Positions 22,461 to 34,668 are shown, numbered from the stretch's first letter. The stretch: 64,000 nt of DNA from Melitaea cinxia (GCF_905220565.1 NC_059416.1:558001-622000); one strand, 5' to 3'. Notes: a model not told the origin generated them from the sequence alone. Made by a program: numbers and translations.

Positions 22461-23439
22461 AAAAATAAGAGAATGTTCTCGAAGGGTACCTGATCGTTCT
22501 TAACACATTGCAACTGATGATTTCAAAAGAGCAACTGTTAAGTTTCTGCCCGACTCTCAGCGATCTGCATTGCGAGCCAAACACGTATAAGCGGACACTC
22601 AGAGTACTTATATAAGCCTACTTCAATAAAGTAGAATCTGAGTGGAGAGTTAAGTGGAGTTAGTGTGGACTTAATTTTAACCTGCCCATCATATTGGTAA
22701 TAATATTTTCATTATTAGACAGCAAATTACAAAAAAAGATTATTTATAAAAAAACTATGTAAAAAGACGACCTTATCGAAAAAGTAGCTAATTCTTTCTG
22801 ACCACTAGTAGCTTTCGATATAGTGATGCAGTGGGAAGGGTAGCGCACAATAATTTAATAAAATAAATGTAATTTATTGTGATATGATGCCTGAGTTTGG
22901 ACGTAATTGGGCGTAATTTTAAAAAATATTTTTAATACATCCGCTAACTGTTATAAAACCTTAACCTTCCCTGTTAAACTTTCAATATCATATCATATAA
23001 GCACACGTGGTCACCTGCGACCATTGCAAAAATATTACCATATTATTAACAAACTAAATCCAATTAAAAATAATCTATACGAGTTTCTTTAAGCAAAAAA
23101 TTCTTTTAATGCAAAATTATTGAACGATTAAACACTTATTAAAAAGTAACCGTGCTTTCAAGATCCCATAACTGGGTTAAGTTTTCTCTTCTCATGACGA
23201 CGGGTACGCAGCTTAATACACTTTACTTTGCGGTTGAAATTATATAGATTTTCTATATTACGTCTTTCATAATATGCCATTAGTAATTAAAAATTCATCT
23301 TAAAAAACGAAATATCTTGAAAACCTTTACTACTTTCACTAGAAATATATTTTAAAACTATTATATTAAGTTCAATTTTTTTTTTAATTCCACTGGTTAT
23401 AAGATAATACACCAAGAAAAACGGCACTTATCTATACGA
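22461..23439. other. Stretch without recognised features
   Basis: A minor 'cgaccttatcgaaaaagtag' at 22,769 may be a decayed family N piece. No exon seen. Confidence 0.4.
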
Positions 23440-23705
23440 ATACATAAAATTGGAGTGTCTGTGTGTTGTACATATACCAAAATAACATTTTTACAATTTT
23501 TGTCTGTCTGTCTGTATGTTCCGGCTAATCTCTGAAACGGCTTGTCCGGTTTGACGGTAATTTTACTGGCAGATACCTGATGCAACAAGGACTTAGAAAC
23601 TTAGGCTACTTTATTTTAGAAATTTATTTATTTTAATAGTTTGCGAACTGAGCAATAACTTTTTTGTTAAATTCCACGTGGACGAAGTCGCAAGCACAAC
23701 TAGTA
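23440..23705 (+). mobile_element. Dispersed repeat family H4, plus orientation
   Basis: Reads 'aaaattggagtgtctgtgtg', 'acaatttttgtctgtctgtc' and 'attccacgtggacgaagtcg', closely matching 578-900. Confidence 0.7.
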
Positions 23706-24324
23706 TCATTATATATATATAGTAATAAAAAACTAGTAATAATATAATAATATCGGCAATCGCAGGCATCTACAAATTATAGCTTATTATCGGGCGGACC
23801 ATGCACGTGTTAACCACTCGTTTGGTATAAAAAACTGAAGGTCTAATGCTAGGTAAAGGTGCTTTCTAATAATTTCTTATTTTCCGTACTGTATGTTCTT
23901 TCGCGAGTCTTAAAAGTTATCTTAAAGTATAATTTCTAGCCGGTACTTTCCTCTTTGATCTGCTCCATATTTCGAACATAATATTTACTTTTGTACCGCA
24001 CCTAGTAAACCAGGTAATTGTGGTTAAATATTTATTTAATATTTATATTTAATTAATGAAATATTGATAAATCAAAATAAAAGCACATTTATTATAAAAT
24101 GCTTTCGCAATCAGTACACGTACCGTAATGTAAACAGTTTTGTTTGTTCGGATTTCATGTTTCAACCCTTCATATTAAATGCACGGTAATTACATAGTGG
24201 TACAATTTCTGTTACGATATTTTATACTAAACGTTGAAAGAGTTATAAAATTATCCTTTACGTTAATTCTGTTTAAGAATTTGTATATATACTAGATGTA
24301 TGGCTATCTGAAAAACTATAATCC
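23706..24324. other. AT-rich stretch without recognised features
   Basis: No exon or repeat copy recognised. Confidence 0.45.
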
Positions 24325-24460
24325 TCTTATTACCAGGTTATCTGGAAGATATTGTTTTTAGCATTAAGATCGCCTGTTGTACAATTTGTGACTATAATCG
24401 CTTGTTAGGTGAATTTTGTTCTTTATTTAAATGTTCAATAAAGCATATTATTGTAGGACA
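24325..24460 (+). mobile_element. Non-LTR retrotransposon 3' end fragment, family N
   Basis: Reads 'ttatctggaagatattg', 'gcattaagatcgcctgttgt' and a tail near 'ttcaataaagcatattatt'. Diverged. Confidence 0.6.
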
Positions 24461-24523
24461 AATAAAAATATTTAAAAATATAGTAGTCCTCCGGTGGCAG
24501 GTTGAGGCCCAGATCGCTCATAG

Positions 24524-24592
24524 TTAAGGCTTCAGACTGCGGAACCTCCTCATAATGTGGGCCGTTTCAAGCAACACTGCCTTTTGAATCCG
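24524..24592 (-). pseudogene. C-terminal remnant of a mobile-element polyprotein
   Basis: The minus strand encodes RIQKAVLLETAHIM then RRFRSLKP and a stop. This is the type of C-terminus I associate with jockey-like reverse transcriptase ORFs in Lepidoptera. It is followed by 'tgagcgatctgggcctcaac'. Only about 23 codons remain, so it is a severely truncated fragment with no function implied. Confidence 0.45.
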
Positions 24593-24599
24593 ATATTAT

Positions 24600-24989
24600 T
24601 ATTGTCATACCTGCAATTCAACCTATCTTTTACATATATTCTTTTAATATAAAGAGATCGACCTGCCACAAATTTATTTAGAGAAAAAAAGAAAAATATT
24701 TAGATGATGTTGTAGTTTTTATTTTCAACGCTATATTCATTTACACGTCTAATTATACATAGTAAACCAGAGTTGTGAATATCGTCACGTACGCGGTACG
24801 TACAAATGTTGGCTCAGCTCGTATCAATAAGGTCGCCGCACTACGTGACGTGAGACCGACGCGTTTCATTCGATATCATCAAATATTTAACTGAACATTT
24901 GTATATAATATCTAAATATATACATATATATATATCTTAATATATTTCAGCATTCATGCAGCGTATTTTGGAGGAGGTTTTAGTATATG
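24600..24989. other. Stretch without recognised features
   Basis: A CpG-rich patch 'gtcacgtacgcggtacgtac' lies at 24,784; nothing else seen. Confidence 0.4.
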
Positions 24990-25078
24990 ATATGGTGGTG
25001 ATTACTCATCGACTAAATAGTATATATGGCAAAATAACCATTCCTGGGTCAGCTAGTTATATATCTTACACATAAAAT

Positions 25079-25314
25079 TCTCGTGTCACAATGTTAGTTA
25101 CAATATTCCTGCGAAAGGGCTGGACCGATTTTTATAAAATTTCGTGTGCATATCGGGTAGATCTAAGAATTGGCCAAGATCTATTTTTTATACCCATAAG
25201 TTACAAGGGGGGGATTAAGGGGGCTAATAATATATATGGCACAACAATGTTTGCCCGGTCAGCTAGCTATATATACATATTTATCAACAAAACAATGTTT
25301 GCCCGGTCAGCTAG
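25079..25314 (+). mobile_element. Helitron-like element H1 with duplicated 3' end
   Basis: Starts TCTCGTGTCAC and ends GGTCAGCTAG, the TC...CTAG form of non-autonomous Helitrons. The last 28 bases ('acaatgtttgcccggtcagc' plus 'tagctat') occur twice, ending at 25,266 and 25,314. A separate 3' fragment ('cctgggtcagctagttat') lies just upstream at about 24,990-25,060. A 95-codon plus frame here is repeat sequence. Confidence 0.65.
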
Positions 25315-25422
25315 CTATGTATCAACTGGATATACGTTGTTGATGAATATAGTTAAATCGAGCCCTCGGCACTGTTAATTTATTTCTATTTTGTAATGAG
25401 TACCTATTTATTATTACATCTA

Positions 25423-25520
25423 TCCACCAACCCACATTGGAGCAGCGTGATGGATTAAAGTCTGATCCTTTTCCTACATAGAAAAAGGCCTATGCCCAGA
25501 AATGGGATATTACAGGCTAA
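25423..25520 (+). mobile_element. SINE family C/D, 3' fragment, plus orientation
   Basis: Reads 'cattggagcagcgtgatgga', 'gaaaaaggcctatgcccag' and 'tgggatattacaggctaa'. Confidence 0.75.
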
Positions 25521-26006
25521 TATGAGCTATAATTTATAATACAAATGGTAACAAACATTAAAACACACAATCAATACATTCACACATAGATCTAGTAACA
25601 CGTAATCAGATTTTAGTAAAAGAAAACGTGTTAATCTTCTCCTTACATCCAAGTAGGTTAAGTACTTCGAAAGTACACTTCATAATTCCGCTCGATTTTC
25701 CTTTAAACTTAACCGACGGCTTTTTTATTAAATTCAATAAAAATTGTTCCGAGTTAAATTTCAAGTCCTGCTCGCCGAGACTTCGTCTTTTTTAATTAAC
25801 TCCTCGAGAATCCTTTTACAGTAATTTCAGTTTAAGGAATCATTTTTTTGAAGCTCTTAACAAACTTAGTTGTCAGGAAATAAATTTCAATTATTTTTTC
25901 ATAGTTGATATTAATTGAAGTCAATAAAACTATAATTACACATCCTCATTAACGAATAACTTTATAATCATTTTCTTACAAATCTAAATACTACAATAAT
26001 AGGGTT
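25521..26006. other. AT-rich stretch without recognised features
   Basis: No exon or repeat copy recognised. Confidence 0.45.
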
Positions 26007-26070
26007 ACGTGACGTAGCTACGGCGTAGCTCACGCTACGTGCTATTACTACGACGTAGCATGCATTTCGT
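26007..26070. repeat. CTACG/CGTAG pentamer cluster 3
   Basis: Contains 'gacgtagctacggcgtagct', 'cacgctacgtgc' and 'ctacgacgtagcatgc'. Several overlapping self-complementary stems (CGTAGC with GCTACG) are possible. Confidence 0.6.
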
Positions 26071-26382
26071 AACTTCAATCATTTAAAAAGGAATTTACTC
26101 TATACAATTTAACCAGTTGAAACAATTTTTAGTTCACATTTAAGAAACAAGTTTTGAATACGTTATTTATATAAAATTTTTGTTAAGTTTGTCGGTATAC
26201 ATAATAATAACCGACTAATTAATCCTACAAGTATGTCATCATCACTCATCTCTTCAGCCTACTAGTATGTAATTAAATTTCTGATCAGAATCTTAAAGGT
26301 TCCGATACAGAAGCGTAATTTAACTGAATTGTTTTTATTTCATTCATTATTCGTAAATTTTGAATTCTTAGTAATTCATCAT

Positions 26383-26600
26383 GACTCGCTAGGCGCAGTT
26401 TGTAGTGGCCCTGCTTTCTACTCCGCGGGTTGCGGGTTCGATTCACGCCTATATCTGGGTGTAATATTTGTATTTATATTACTATATATGTAATATTTCT
26501 ATGTTTATTTATTAAAAAAAGTATTTAGCTATAGCAGCCGGCTGTTACCTGTAATACAAACATTAAGATACTTACCATAGGAACAGACGACCGTCTGTGT
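26383..26600 (+). mobile_element. tRNA-derived SINE, family B, best-preserved head
   Basis: Head 'ctaggcgcagtttgtagtgg', then 'gggttgcgggttcgattcac' with a near-consensus B box, body 'ccggctgttacctgtaatac' and end 'cagacgaccgtctgtgt'. Confidence 0.8.
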
Positions 26601-27034
26601 TCTATAAGATATTTATAAATTATCTATTGTTAGCTTTTGCCCTTGGGTTTTCTTTTCTTTTTCTGTATGTTGTAATATTACAAAATCATCTTTGAGAAAC
26701 CTTTTCAAAAATAAATATTGAAATATGATAATATGATGAATTTGATACATAACTTTTTTATACCTCTAGGTTGGCGTATAAGCATTCAATCCTGCTGATT
26801 GTATGTGTTTAGCGTAGCATAAGAACGCTTGCAACAATATGCGCGTATAAGCGTGTCATGAACAGTCAACGACCACATTTCATAGAAACCATTGTATCCT
26901 AATAAAAGGCTATCATAGTTCCACATGTGTGGTTCCTGTTTCATTACGATAAGCCCACGTAATATAACATATAACTCAGCTGTATAAAAGTAAAATTATA
27001 ATCATAATTATTTTAGTATTTATCTATTTATTTA
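26601..27034. other. Stretch without recognised features
   Basis: No exon or repeat copy recognised. Confidence 0.45.
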
Positions 27035-27130
27035 AATTTTTAATCGTACAATAAATACACTAATACAAGTGTGTACAAAAGGCGGGCTTAACGCTAATGC
27101 ACTTTCTACCAGCCAACCTTGGTATGTGCA
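27035..27130 (-). mobile_element. Non-LTR retrotransposon 3' end fragment, family N, minus
   Basis: Plus-strand text 'gtgtacaaaaggcgggctta' and 'ctaccagccaaccttgg' is the reverse complement of the family N blocks. Confidence 0.55.
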
Positions 27131-28984
27131 AGAGAGTATAGGGTGTAGGTATACAATAAAAAAAACAGAATAAAAGTAAAATAAATAATATAATATAACA
27201 TTACATATCATAACATAGTGTTTATAAAGCTAACTGCTTACAGATAGATTATTAATTATTTTTGTCTTTATTGAATTTATTTAATCATTACTTATGACAA
27301 TGTACTGAACCTCACCTCAATACAACTACTAACCGATTTACAAAGTCCAATAATTCGCAAAAGTTCCCGACGTTTCCCAAACGCGAACTTATTAACTTTC
27401 AAGCAGTTATTCTAACTGTAATTACCCCAAGTTTTGAACCTTTGTCTCCGAGACGCTTAACGTCACTTCGGAATTCTTAAGAAATTCTCTTCTCCTTTGT
27501 ATTTAAGACAATACGAAATTGTTACTGAAAAGACTAAATTATGTACAAGTCACGTGAAAATTATTTCAATCTCTCCGTACGGAAATATTTAATGAGTCAA
27601 TGTGATTTATTTATTTTTTACTGCCTGTTGTCGAGTCAACACTCGGTATTCGATTATACGTTTTGATTTTCATCCCCACTCTTTATTTCTAAAAAAACCG
27701 TACAAAGTTATGATATAAATGTTATCTTGTAACTTTTCTTACGTTATAAATAAAAATTATGTCAAGTTTCATTCAAACCATACGATACTTTACGCCACAT
27801 ACGCCGCTAAGTTACAAATAGCTAGATCGTGATAAGGGCCCAAAATTTATCTATACTAAACAGAATTTGACCAGTTTAGTTTCATTATTAGTAAGTTGTT
27901 TACATTTTTAGGCAAAATTGTTTACACTAAGGTTTCGATCACGTTCAAATTAAAGAAAACTGTCTGTCGCAGAATGAAAAACAAACGTAACCTCACCTAA
28001 GATTAACAACAAGCCAACGAATCTTCCGCTTGATATTATTACGTATAATCTTAGCTAATATTACTCATCATACTTTACGACTCAACATACAGTAATGTAA
28101 CATAGGCGCTATGTATGGAAAGTATATATCTATAAAGTTTATGACAATCTGTTCAACCCACGTATCGCGCCAATTACCACTTTCCCAATCGAAGGTCGGG
28201 TATGAACCGCCAAAGTACCGCAACAGACCTCTATCATCGTAATTAAATTGACCAATTTAACAATCCCAAATTCAGAACATTTATTAGGAATCGTCTAGGA
28301 AATATTTCGTAATGGAATTTCAGTGACATAAATTTTAATATATTGTTATTAAATTTATTATCTATATTCTTATTCAAACACTGACATTTGCTTGTTTAAA
28401 ATCAAACAAAAAAGTTTTCGAAAAAGAGTTCTAATATCATTCGAATGCTATATTAAAAAAAATGTAAGCTTAAGATTCAAAAGTAACAGCCAAATGTAGC
28501 CTGGTGTGTATCGTTGCTTATAATTCAATATTGTATTAGTTTGTACTAAAATTTCTTGGAATTATATTAAAAATCTCTAACAGTAATTTTAAAATATTGA
28601 TCATAATCGGTTTTATTACAGTTTTATAACGAGTACTTGTATATTACATTAAAAATAAATTGTAACATTTTTAATGGTTAACTTAACATGTTTTTTTTTT
28701 TAAGTATACAGCACAAGTCAGACAAAGTTGTAGCTTGCAGTGCCTACCGACCCGGCTATTATTAGACGGATCGATAAACTTGTCTGTAGTACGATTTGAC
28801 AAATTCATAGCTATGCAAACTGTGTACTATGGGACGCCTTGGATCACCATTAGTGCACTGAATATTTTTCAATATTTCAACACGGACTGATTATCAAACT
28901 ACTATTGCTAAAACAAGTATAGTTTAGAAATAATCTTGTAGAACCGTCTTATTAATTATCTATTAAAGCGTGGTATATTTTCAT
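27131..28984. other. AT-rich stretch without recognised features
   Basis: No exon, RNA gene or repeat copy recognised over 1.85 kb; open frames are all short. Confidence 0.45.
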
Positions 28985-29125
28985 ACAGCGTAATAATAAT
29001 AATAATACTCTGTATTGTACACAACAACAATCAACACTATCACACATTACAAATATAGAACAGTGTACAAAGGCGGTCTTATCGCTAGAGTAGCGATCTC
29101 TTCCAGACAACCTTGGACATATAGC
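28985..29125 (-). mobile_element. Non-LTR retrotransposon 3' end fragment, family N, minus
   Basis: (AAT)n tail then 'gtgtacaaaggcggtcttat', 'cgctagagtagcgatctctt' and 'ccagacaacctt', the reverse complement of 18,945-19,088. Confidence 0.7.
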
Positions 29126-30383
29126 ACCCAGCATAGTGAAAGCGGTAGAGAAGTGTACACAGAGAAGTGACAATTAGTGTCACCTAGAACAATATCAATT
29201 ATCGAGTACAAATATACATATATAGCATATATACACCATAATACATACATACATAGTAGCGTTGTTATGATTAAGGTTTGTGTTTGTTCCAACAAGCTTA
29301 ATTTTTTATTTATTTTTTACGTATTGTTTTCTGTTGACTCTTCTGCGAGTGAAAATTATCAAAATTTTATATTTAAACATATTTAACACTTCAAGTTAAT
29401 TGTATTAATATTGACGCTTGTTATGACTGTTTACTAAAGTACTTTTCAAGAGCTTACTTAAAATTGAGTGTCTCTGTCTTTATTTACCGAGCACATTATT
29501 ATTTTCTAGCATTCTCATATTGTACAGTTAATCATTTCTCTATCTAAGAATCTAAGAATTAGAAATTCTTCTACTAAAATTAAACAATGGCTTACAAAAG
29601 AAATATTATAATAATATCATTCATTTCTTAATAAAAATAGAATAAGAATGCTAACGGCAATCGAAATAAAACAGATTAAAATGAAACACAAATATATATT
29701 TTATTTTATTTAAAAAATATCGGTTATATATTAATGTAGTATTAAATTTATTTTTACTAATTTTGTAGAAAATTGAATATTTTGTTTAAGGGCACTCATC
29801 TATGGAACTAGCGATTCGAATTGAAAAATGATTTTTGTGTTGGATAGCCTATTTACCGAGGAAACCTACAAACTGTTTTTTTTTTCCTCAAATGAACAGC
29901 TAGTAGTACTGTAAGATACTTTTTTGATTGTAAAATCATAATTCCAACGAATGATCTGGGTCGGACGATTTTACGAGTTTGTTTATTTCGCGTTATGTAA
30001 ACAATCGTAACATTTTCGTTATGTAGTAACTTTTTATATGCTTATTTATTTATTTTTCTTGTACATAAATGTTTGTTAGATCTATTCGTATTATATCTTC
30101 ATCCATTCGTTTTGTTTATAATAAATGAATAAATAAATATCCTTGACTTTCACACACGTCTGTTAAAGTAAGCAAGCTAATATAACTTTTATTATTGGCA
30201 ATGTTTTAAGAATATTTTATATGAAGATTTTTAAAATGAAACAAAAGATATGAAAAGTGAATCAATCTATTCTCCTGCAAAGCATTGTCTGGTTTTTTTA
30301 ATATTGAAAAGTAATCAATCAAATATAAGTTCTTTTTCCAAGTAGGTTAATCAAAAGTTCTTTCAAATTATTTGAACATTCAA
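29126..30383. other. AT-rich stretch without recognised features
   Basis: No exon, RNA gene or repeat copy recognised. Confidence 0.45.
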
Positions 30384-30560
30384 CGGCTCCCAGTAGGATT
30401 TACTCCTATGTCATGGGCACGGAAACACACACAATACACAAGCACAAACGCCCAGGTCACGGCAAACTATATGACCAATATAAATGTTTGTCATATACGG
30501 GGAATCGAACCCACAACCACCGGCATAACAGCCAGTGCTGTGACCGCTGCGCCAACGCGT
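30384..30560 (-). mobile_element. SINE with family C head, minus orientation
   Basis: Plus-strand end 'gtgaccgctgcgccaacgcg' and 'ggggaatcgaacccacaacc' are the reverse of the tRNA-like head at 12,961-13,006. The body ('cacacaatacacaagcacaa') differs from 12,661 but matches 53,011-53,122, so it is a second subfamily. Confidence 0.7.
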
Positions 30561-31529
30561 CATCATATTATATTCTAATTAGTCTATAAAAATTTACCGA
30601 AATAAACTTGACATACAACAATGAGTACACAAAAGCTACAGTATTCAATTGTACAAGACAGCGTAGTCAGTGTAAGTAATTCTACACAAACAAATAAACT
30701 TTATGAAACAAATTAAGGTTGTACTAATTTCATTTTTAAATTAAAATTATACATACATAAATATGCAAACACAATAAAAAATGAAAAAATAAATTACATA
30801 TAACGTTATGTACCGTTTGAACGTCGCCTTTAAAACGATATTTAAGCGTTCTAGCTGTTTCACATTACCTTTTGTTACTTGGTAATATGTAATACATCTT
30901 TATTAATTGTAATAATCACTTATACAAAAGCTAATAAAAAAGAATATTTAGTTAAATTTATAACTGTACTAGCGTCTAATAGAGCTTCAACCCAATAAGG
31001 CTTCGTTTATAACTGAATTACAAGCCCAGACTCGTAGGCAGACTAGTTTCGTCTAAGACGTAACCTAATTCTGAGGCCGATTGAAATTTGATTTTACTCG
31101 AGAACTTCCATAACTTTCTCGAACTACCCTCGTGATATCAACAAGATTACAGACTCAGCGGGAATAGGATTTGTGTACAACTGTACATGTCAAATAATTG
31201 ACACGTTTAAAATCAAGATAGTGTGAAACATATTCGACTGTTCTGCATTGGCTCTATTGGAAGATATTCATCTATATTAAGAAACAAATATGAAAAGATA
31301 ATTAAGTTGTGAAAAACAAAAACAAAAACTACATTACTTCAACGGAATGATAACATACGTATAACACCGTAACATCATAGTAAATTTACGATTTAAGGTA
31401 TAGTAACTTATAAAATGAGATATTTAATTAATCTACTCGTAAATGATCTTTAAAATATTAATGAACTCATGAATTGTGAAATGTAATTTCAAAATTTATT
31501 TTTGTTTTACCCATACATTAGGGAATTCT
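30561..31529. other. AT-rich stretch without recognised features
   Basis: No exon or repeat copy recognised. Confidence 0.45.
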
Positions 31530-31766
31530 AAACATTTTTAATATCATATCAAAAATCGACCTTTCCAGCGGGGATCGAACCTGCATCTCCGACTGACCGT
31601 GTCGGTGCTCTAGCCAATTAAGCTATGGAACGATGTACTCGTTAGATCAAAATTTTAATATGGTATTTTTATATTCGGTTCTAAGCGACTGCAGGGCCGT
31701 CCATAGTGAGTTATTTTACAGAACCCGTATCGCTGGTCGATTTTTGATATGATATTAAAAATGTTT
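31530..31766. mobile_element. 237-bp element with perfect 32-bp inverted termini around a tRNA-like gene
   Basis: Left arm 31,530-31,561 and right arm 31,735-31,766 are exact reverse complements (outer sequence 'aaacatttttaatatcat'). Between them sit a 72-nt tRNA-like sequence abutting the left arm and about 100 bp of unrelated sequence. The form is that of a MITE. No clear target-site duplication is seen. No second copy lies in the window. Confidence 0.75.
31561..31632 (-). tRNA. tRNA-like sequence, probably non-functional in translation
   Basis: 72 nt fold as a cloverleaf on the minus strand. Acceptor CGTTCCA pairs with TGGAAAG except one G:A mismatch; D-arm GCTT/GAGC; anticodon stem CCGAC/GTCGG is perfect; a 4-nt variable loop; T-arm GCAGG-TTCGATC-CCCGC with one mismatch. 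An A box (TAGCTTAATTGG) and B box (GGTTCGATCCC) are present. The anticodon would be GGT (Thr), but position 33 is C instead of the near-universal U, arguing against a working tRNA. A TTTTT terminator follows 4 nt downstream, inside the inverted terminal repeat. Probably a Pol III-competent tRNA relic or SINE-like module. Confidence 0.55.
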
Positions 31767-31961
31767 GATTTAAATTTATTTGATTTAAAGCATTTTTCAC
31801 TTTAAAGTTGAAGCAATATGACTATCTTCGACATGATAAAAATTTTTTAATTGGAATATCGATTAGTATTTTGTAAGTTAATTTTTTTCTAGTAATTGAA
31901 TGTAAACCTTTATTTAGTAATGGTGATATAACAATATCAATTGACATAGGTAGTTTAAGGT

Positions 31962-32229
31962 CTTTTTTATGACTTGGTCGGTACACAAGCGTACCTGATG
32001 GTAAGCAATTACCTTAGCTTATAGACGCCTGCAACACTATAAGCATCGCAATGCTGACCCTACCCCCAATTCTCCCCAGGAGCTCTGGTCACCTTACTAA
32101 CTACAGGAATACAACACTGCTTGAAAACAGTATTATTTAGCTTTGATCTTCTGTATTGTCGAGCAAATTCCCCAGTCGGGCTGCTCCATATTTTGAGCAG
32201 GAAATTACCTGCTGTACCCTAACTCAGTT
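31962..32229 (-). mobile_element. Repeat family A, minus orientation, diverged
   Basis: Matches the reverse complement of 37,393-37,677: 'gatggtaagcaattacctta', 'ccaggagctctggtcacctt', 'cccagtcgggctgctccata'. Family A is about 280 bp and ends in a poly(A) run; SINE or MITE class is open because no Pol III boxes are obvious. Confidence 0.75.
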
Positions 32230-32897
32230 ACATCAGGTCATCAAATCCTAGATTATATTTACAAAATCAAAAAAAAACTCTGATTATAATCAACTATGCT
32301 TAGTCTAAACCTAGATTTAAAAATACATAACTTACATAAAACTTTCTCACAAAGCCCATATTAACACAGAGCTACATTTTTTTCAACAATATTGAAATGA
32401 AATGAAATGGTATGAAATGAAAATGAAATGAAAACATTTCGTCATAAGATGATATACACACTTAACGAAAGTCAAAATAATCTCATTAAAAAAAAACTCG
32501 ACAATAATAAAAGAAAGTTAAGTTAGCAAAAAAATCAAACAATAAAATAAAAATTTATATCTTAACATTGGGTACATTACAAACTTAGGTAATATACCCA
32601 GTGTTATGTGCAACCTTATTACATAAGAAGGATAAATACCGAATAAAACTAAAGTCATTACGGCTAAAGGAATTTCTATAACGCACACAGCTAGCGGGCA
32701 ATATAGTGGCGCTATACCTAAATCGTAATGTACGTATAAATGTTTTATTGCCAACAACCACGTCGGAACTCTCTGTTATTACACATTTCAACCCCTATTA
32801 CCATACGCACGTCCGATTCAACGGGTAGCGTTAGTAAAATATTACGATGGAAATTAATTTTTAATAAGTATATATGTTTATATCTAATATATAAAAT
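32230..32897. other. AT-rich stretch without recognised features
   Basis: Contains a 'gaaatgaaatggtatgaaat' simple stretch near 32,394. Two overlapping minus frames (32,518-32,791) show no domain. Confidence 0.45.
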
Positions 32898-33089
32898 TCT
32901 CGTGTCATGGTGTTAAACATTGAACTCCTCCGAAACGGCTTGACCGATTTTAATAAAATTTTGTGGGCATATCGGGTAGGTCTGAGAATTGGCCAACATC
33001 TATTTTTCATACCCCTAAGCTATAAGGGGGGGGGGGATTAAGCGGGTTAATAACATATATGGCAAAGAAACGTTTGCGGGGTCAGCTAG
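32898..33089 (+). mobile_element. Helitron-like element H1, plus orientation
   Basis: TCTCGTGTCATGG start, internal 'cgaaacggcttgaccgattt', a G-run, and 'ggggtcagctag' end: 192 bp with TC...CTAG termini, the best-formed copy of the family. Confidence 0.7.
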
Positions 33090-33304
33090 TGTTTTTATAT
33101 ATATGACTGTCTAAACTGAGTTATACCTCGCTGAGATTTTGTATATGCACATATAATACAAAATTAAAATCAAAATATATATACATACAGTATTCGATTT
33201 TGCAATAAAATAACTTTTTATAATCAATGTAAACTACCCACGATTTGGAATATATATTCTACTGAGAAAAACAAATGAGAAACAGTTGGTCGTTATAATC
33301 ACTA

Positions 33305-33578
33305 CATAGTGTAAAACAAAGTCGCTTCCCGCTGTCTGTATGCAGGTCTTTGAAACTACGCAATGGATATTGATACGATTTTAGTAAATAGAGCGATTCC
33401 AGAGGAGGATTATATGTATAATACATGCATAATATAATAGAGAAATACTGATAGTTTTAGAGGTTTCTAATGTGGTGTCGTAAATAAACACATTTTTTGC
33501 GCTTACATTGCAAACATTTATTTTATATTTTATATTTAGTATCAGTATTGCACCCGTGCGAAGGCGGCTCGCTAGTTA
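33305..33578 (+). mobile_element. Dispersed repeat family G, long form
   Basis: Starts 'acaaagtcgcttcccgctgt', ends 'gcgaaggcggctcgctagtt'. Contains an internal segment absent from 17,460-17,655. Confidence 0.65.
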
Positions 33579-33969
33579 AATTTTAAAGCAATCTAAGCGT
33601 AAATTGATTTATTTTTACTAACGTTGTTTCGCGTTAAAACTGTGAGAAAGGCTTGTGAACGTATAAATTTATGTGATTCGATTACTCCGAAATGGATACA
33701 TTTTTTTTTAAATAAAATATTGCAAATTATAATTGAAGTTTTTCGTAACAATTTCGTTAGCACTTCGATCTAGTACATACTAGAGTGTATTAAAGTTAGT
33801 TCCAATTTGTTTTAACTGAAACTTTCATTCAATGCGGGCAGAAACATACATAATTATGTTTATATCAGATACATACATAAATACATATATTACATGTATA
33901 TAGTATGATATTTCTCTTGCTAATTTACTAATACCAACTTGTAAAAATAACATATAATGTGTATTTCTT
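33579..33969. other. AT-rich stretch without recognised features
   Basis: No exon or repeat copy recognised. Confidence 0.45.
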
Positions 33970-34070
33970 TCCACCAACCCGCAATGGAGCAGCGTTGTGG
34001 ATTAAGCCCCGATGCTTCTCCTACGTGGAGAAAGAGGCCTATGCCCACTAGTGGGATGTTACAGGCTGAA
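33970..34070 (+). mobile_element. SINE family C/D, 3' fragment, plus orientation
   Basis: Reads 'caatggagcagcgttgtgga', 'gagaaagaggcctatgccca' and 'gggatgttacaggctgaa'. An opposite-strand copy follows 150 bp away, forming an inverted pair. Confidence 0.75.
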
Positions 34071-34220
34071 TGCGTATATTTCTTTAACATACTGAATAAA
34101 CTCTCAGGCAGTAGTAACAATAAGAGCTTATATCAACAATTACTGTCGTAAAATGACAACTAGTGCCGGTTTTACGTTCTTTCTGAGATAGGAAATATAG
34201 AGATAACCTCATAAACGATC

Positions 34221-34447
34221 GCTCGCTTCAGCCTGTAATATCTGATCAGAGCTTAATCCACCACGCTGCTCCAATGCGGGTTGGCGGATATATTCCCTAA
34301 TATGAGTAACGATCGCTATCAGGTGTACATGATAACAACCGGAACCGACGGCTTAACGTGCTCTCCGAGGCACGGTTGGGAGACCCACAAGGACTGCGCA
34401 AACACCCAGATCACGGCAAACACCTGAATGGCCAATACAAATGTTTA
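34221..34447 (-). mobile_element. SINE family C/D, body and 3' end, minus orientation
   Basis: Reads 'cgcttcagcctgtaatatct', 'gctgctccaatgcgggttgg', 'caggtgtacatgataacaac' and 'gggagacccacaaggactgc'. The tRNA-like head is missing, and about 45 bp are deleted near the 3' end. Confidence 0.75.
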
Positions 34448-34491
34448 CATAAACGATCGAGAAATAAAAATTCATACAAATATATATATAT

Positions 34492-34668
34492 ATACTCGCT
34501 TTTACCCGCGGCTTCGCTTGCATTGAATTTTTTTTTAAAGTATCCTATGTTACTTCTAATACCTCTAAAAATATGTGTACAAATTTTCATGATGATCGGT
34601 CAAGTAGTTTTCGCGTGAAAGCGTAACAAACAAACTTACATTCACATTTATAATATTAGTAGCGATGC
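34492..34668 (-). mobile_element. Dispersed repeat family H3, minus orientation
   Basis: Reads 'ttttacccgcggcttcgctt' and 'agttttcgcgtgaaagcgta', the reverse complement of 22,270-22,460. Confidence 0.65.

Noticed and set aside
26383..26460. tRNA gene on the plus strand
   Set aside because: B box is good, but no acceptor stem forms and the sequence runs on into a SINE body shared with other copies.
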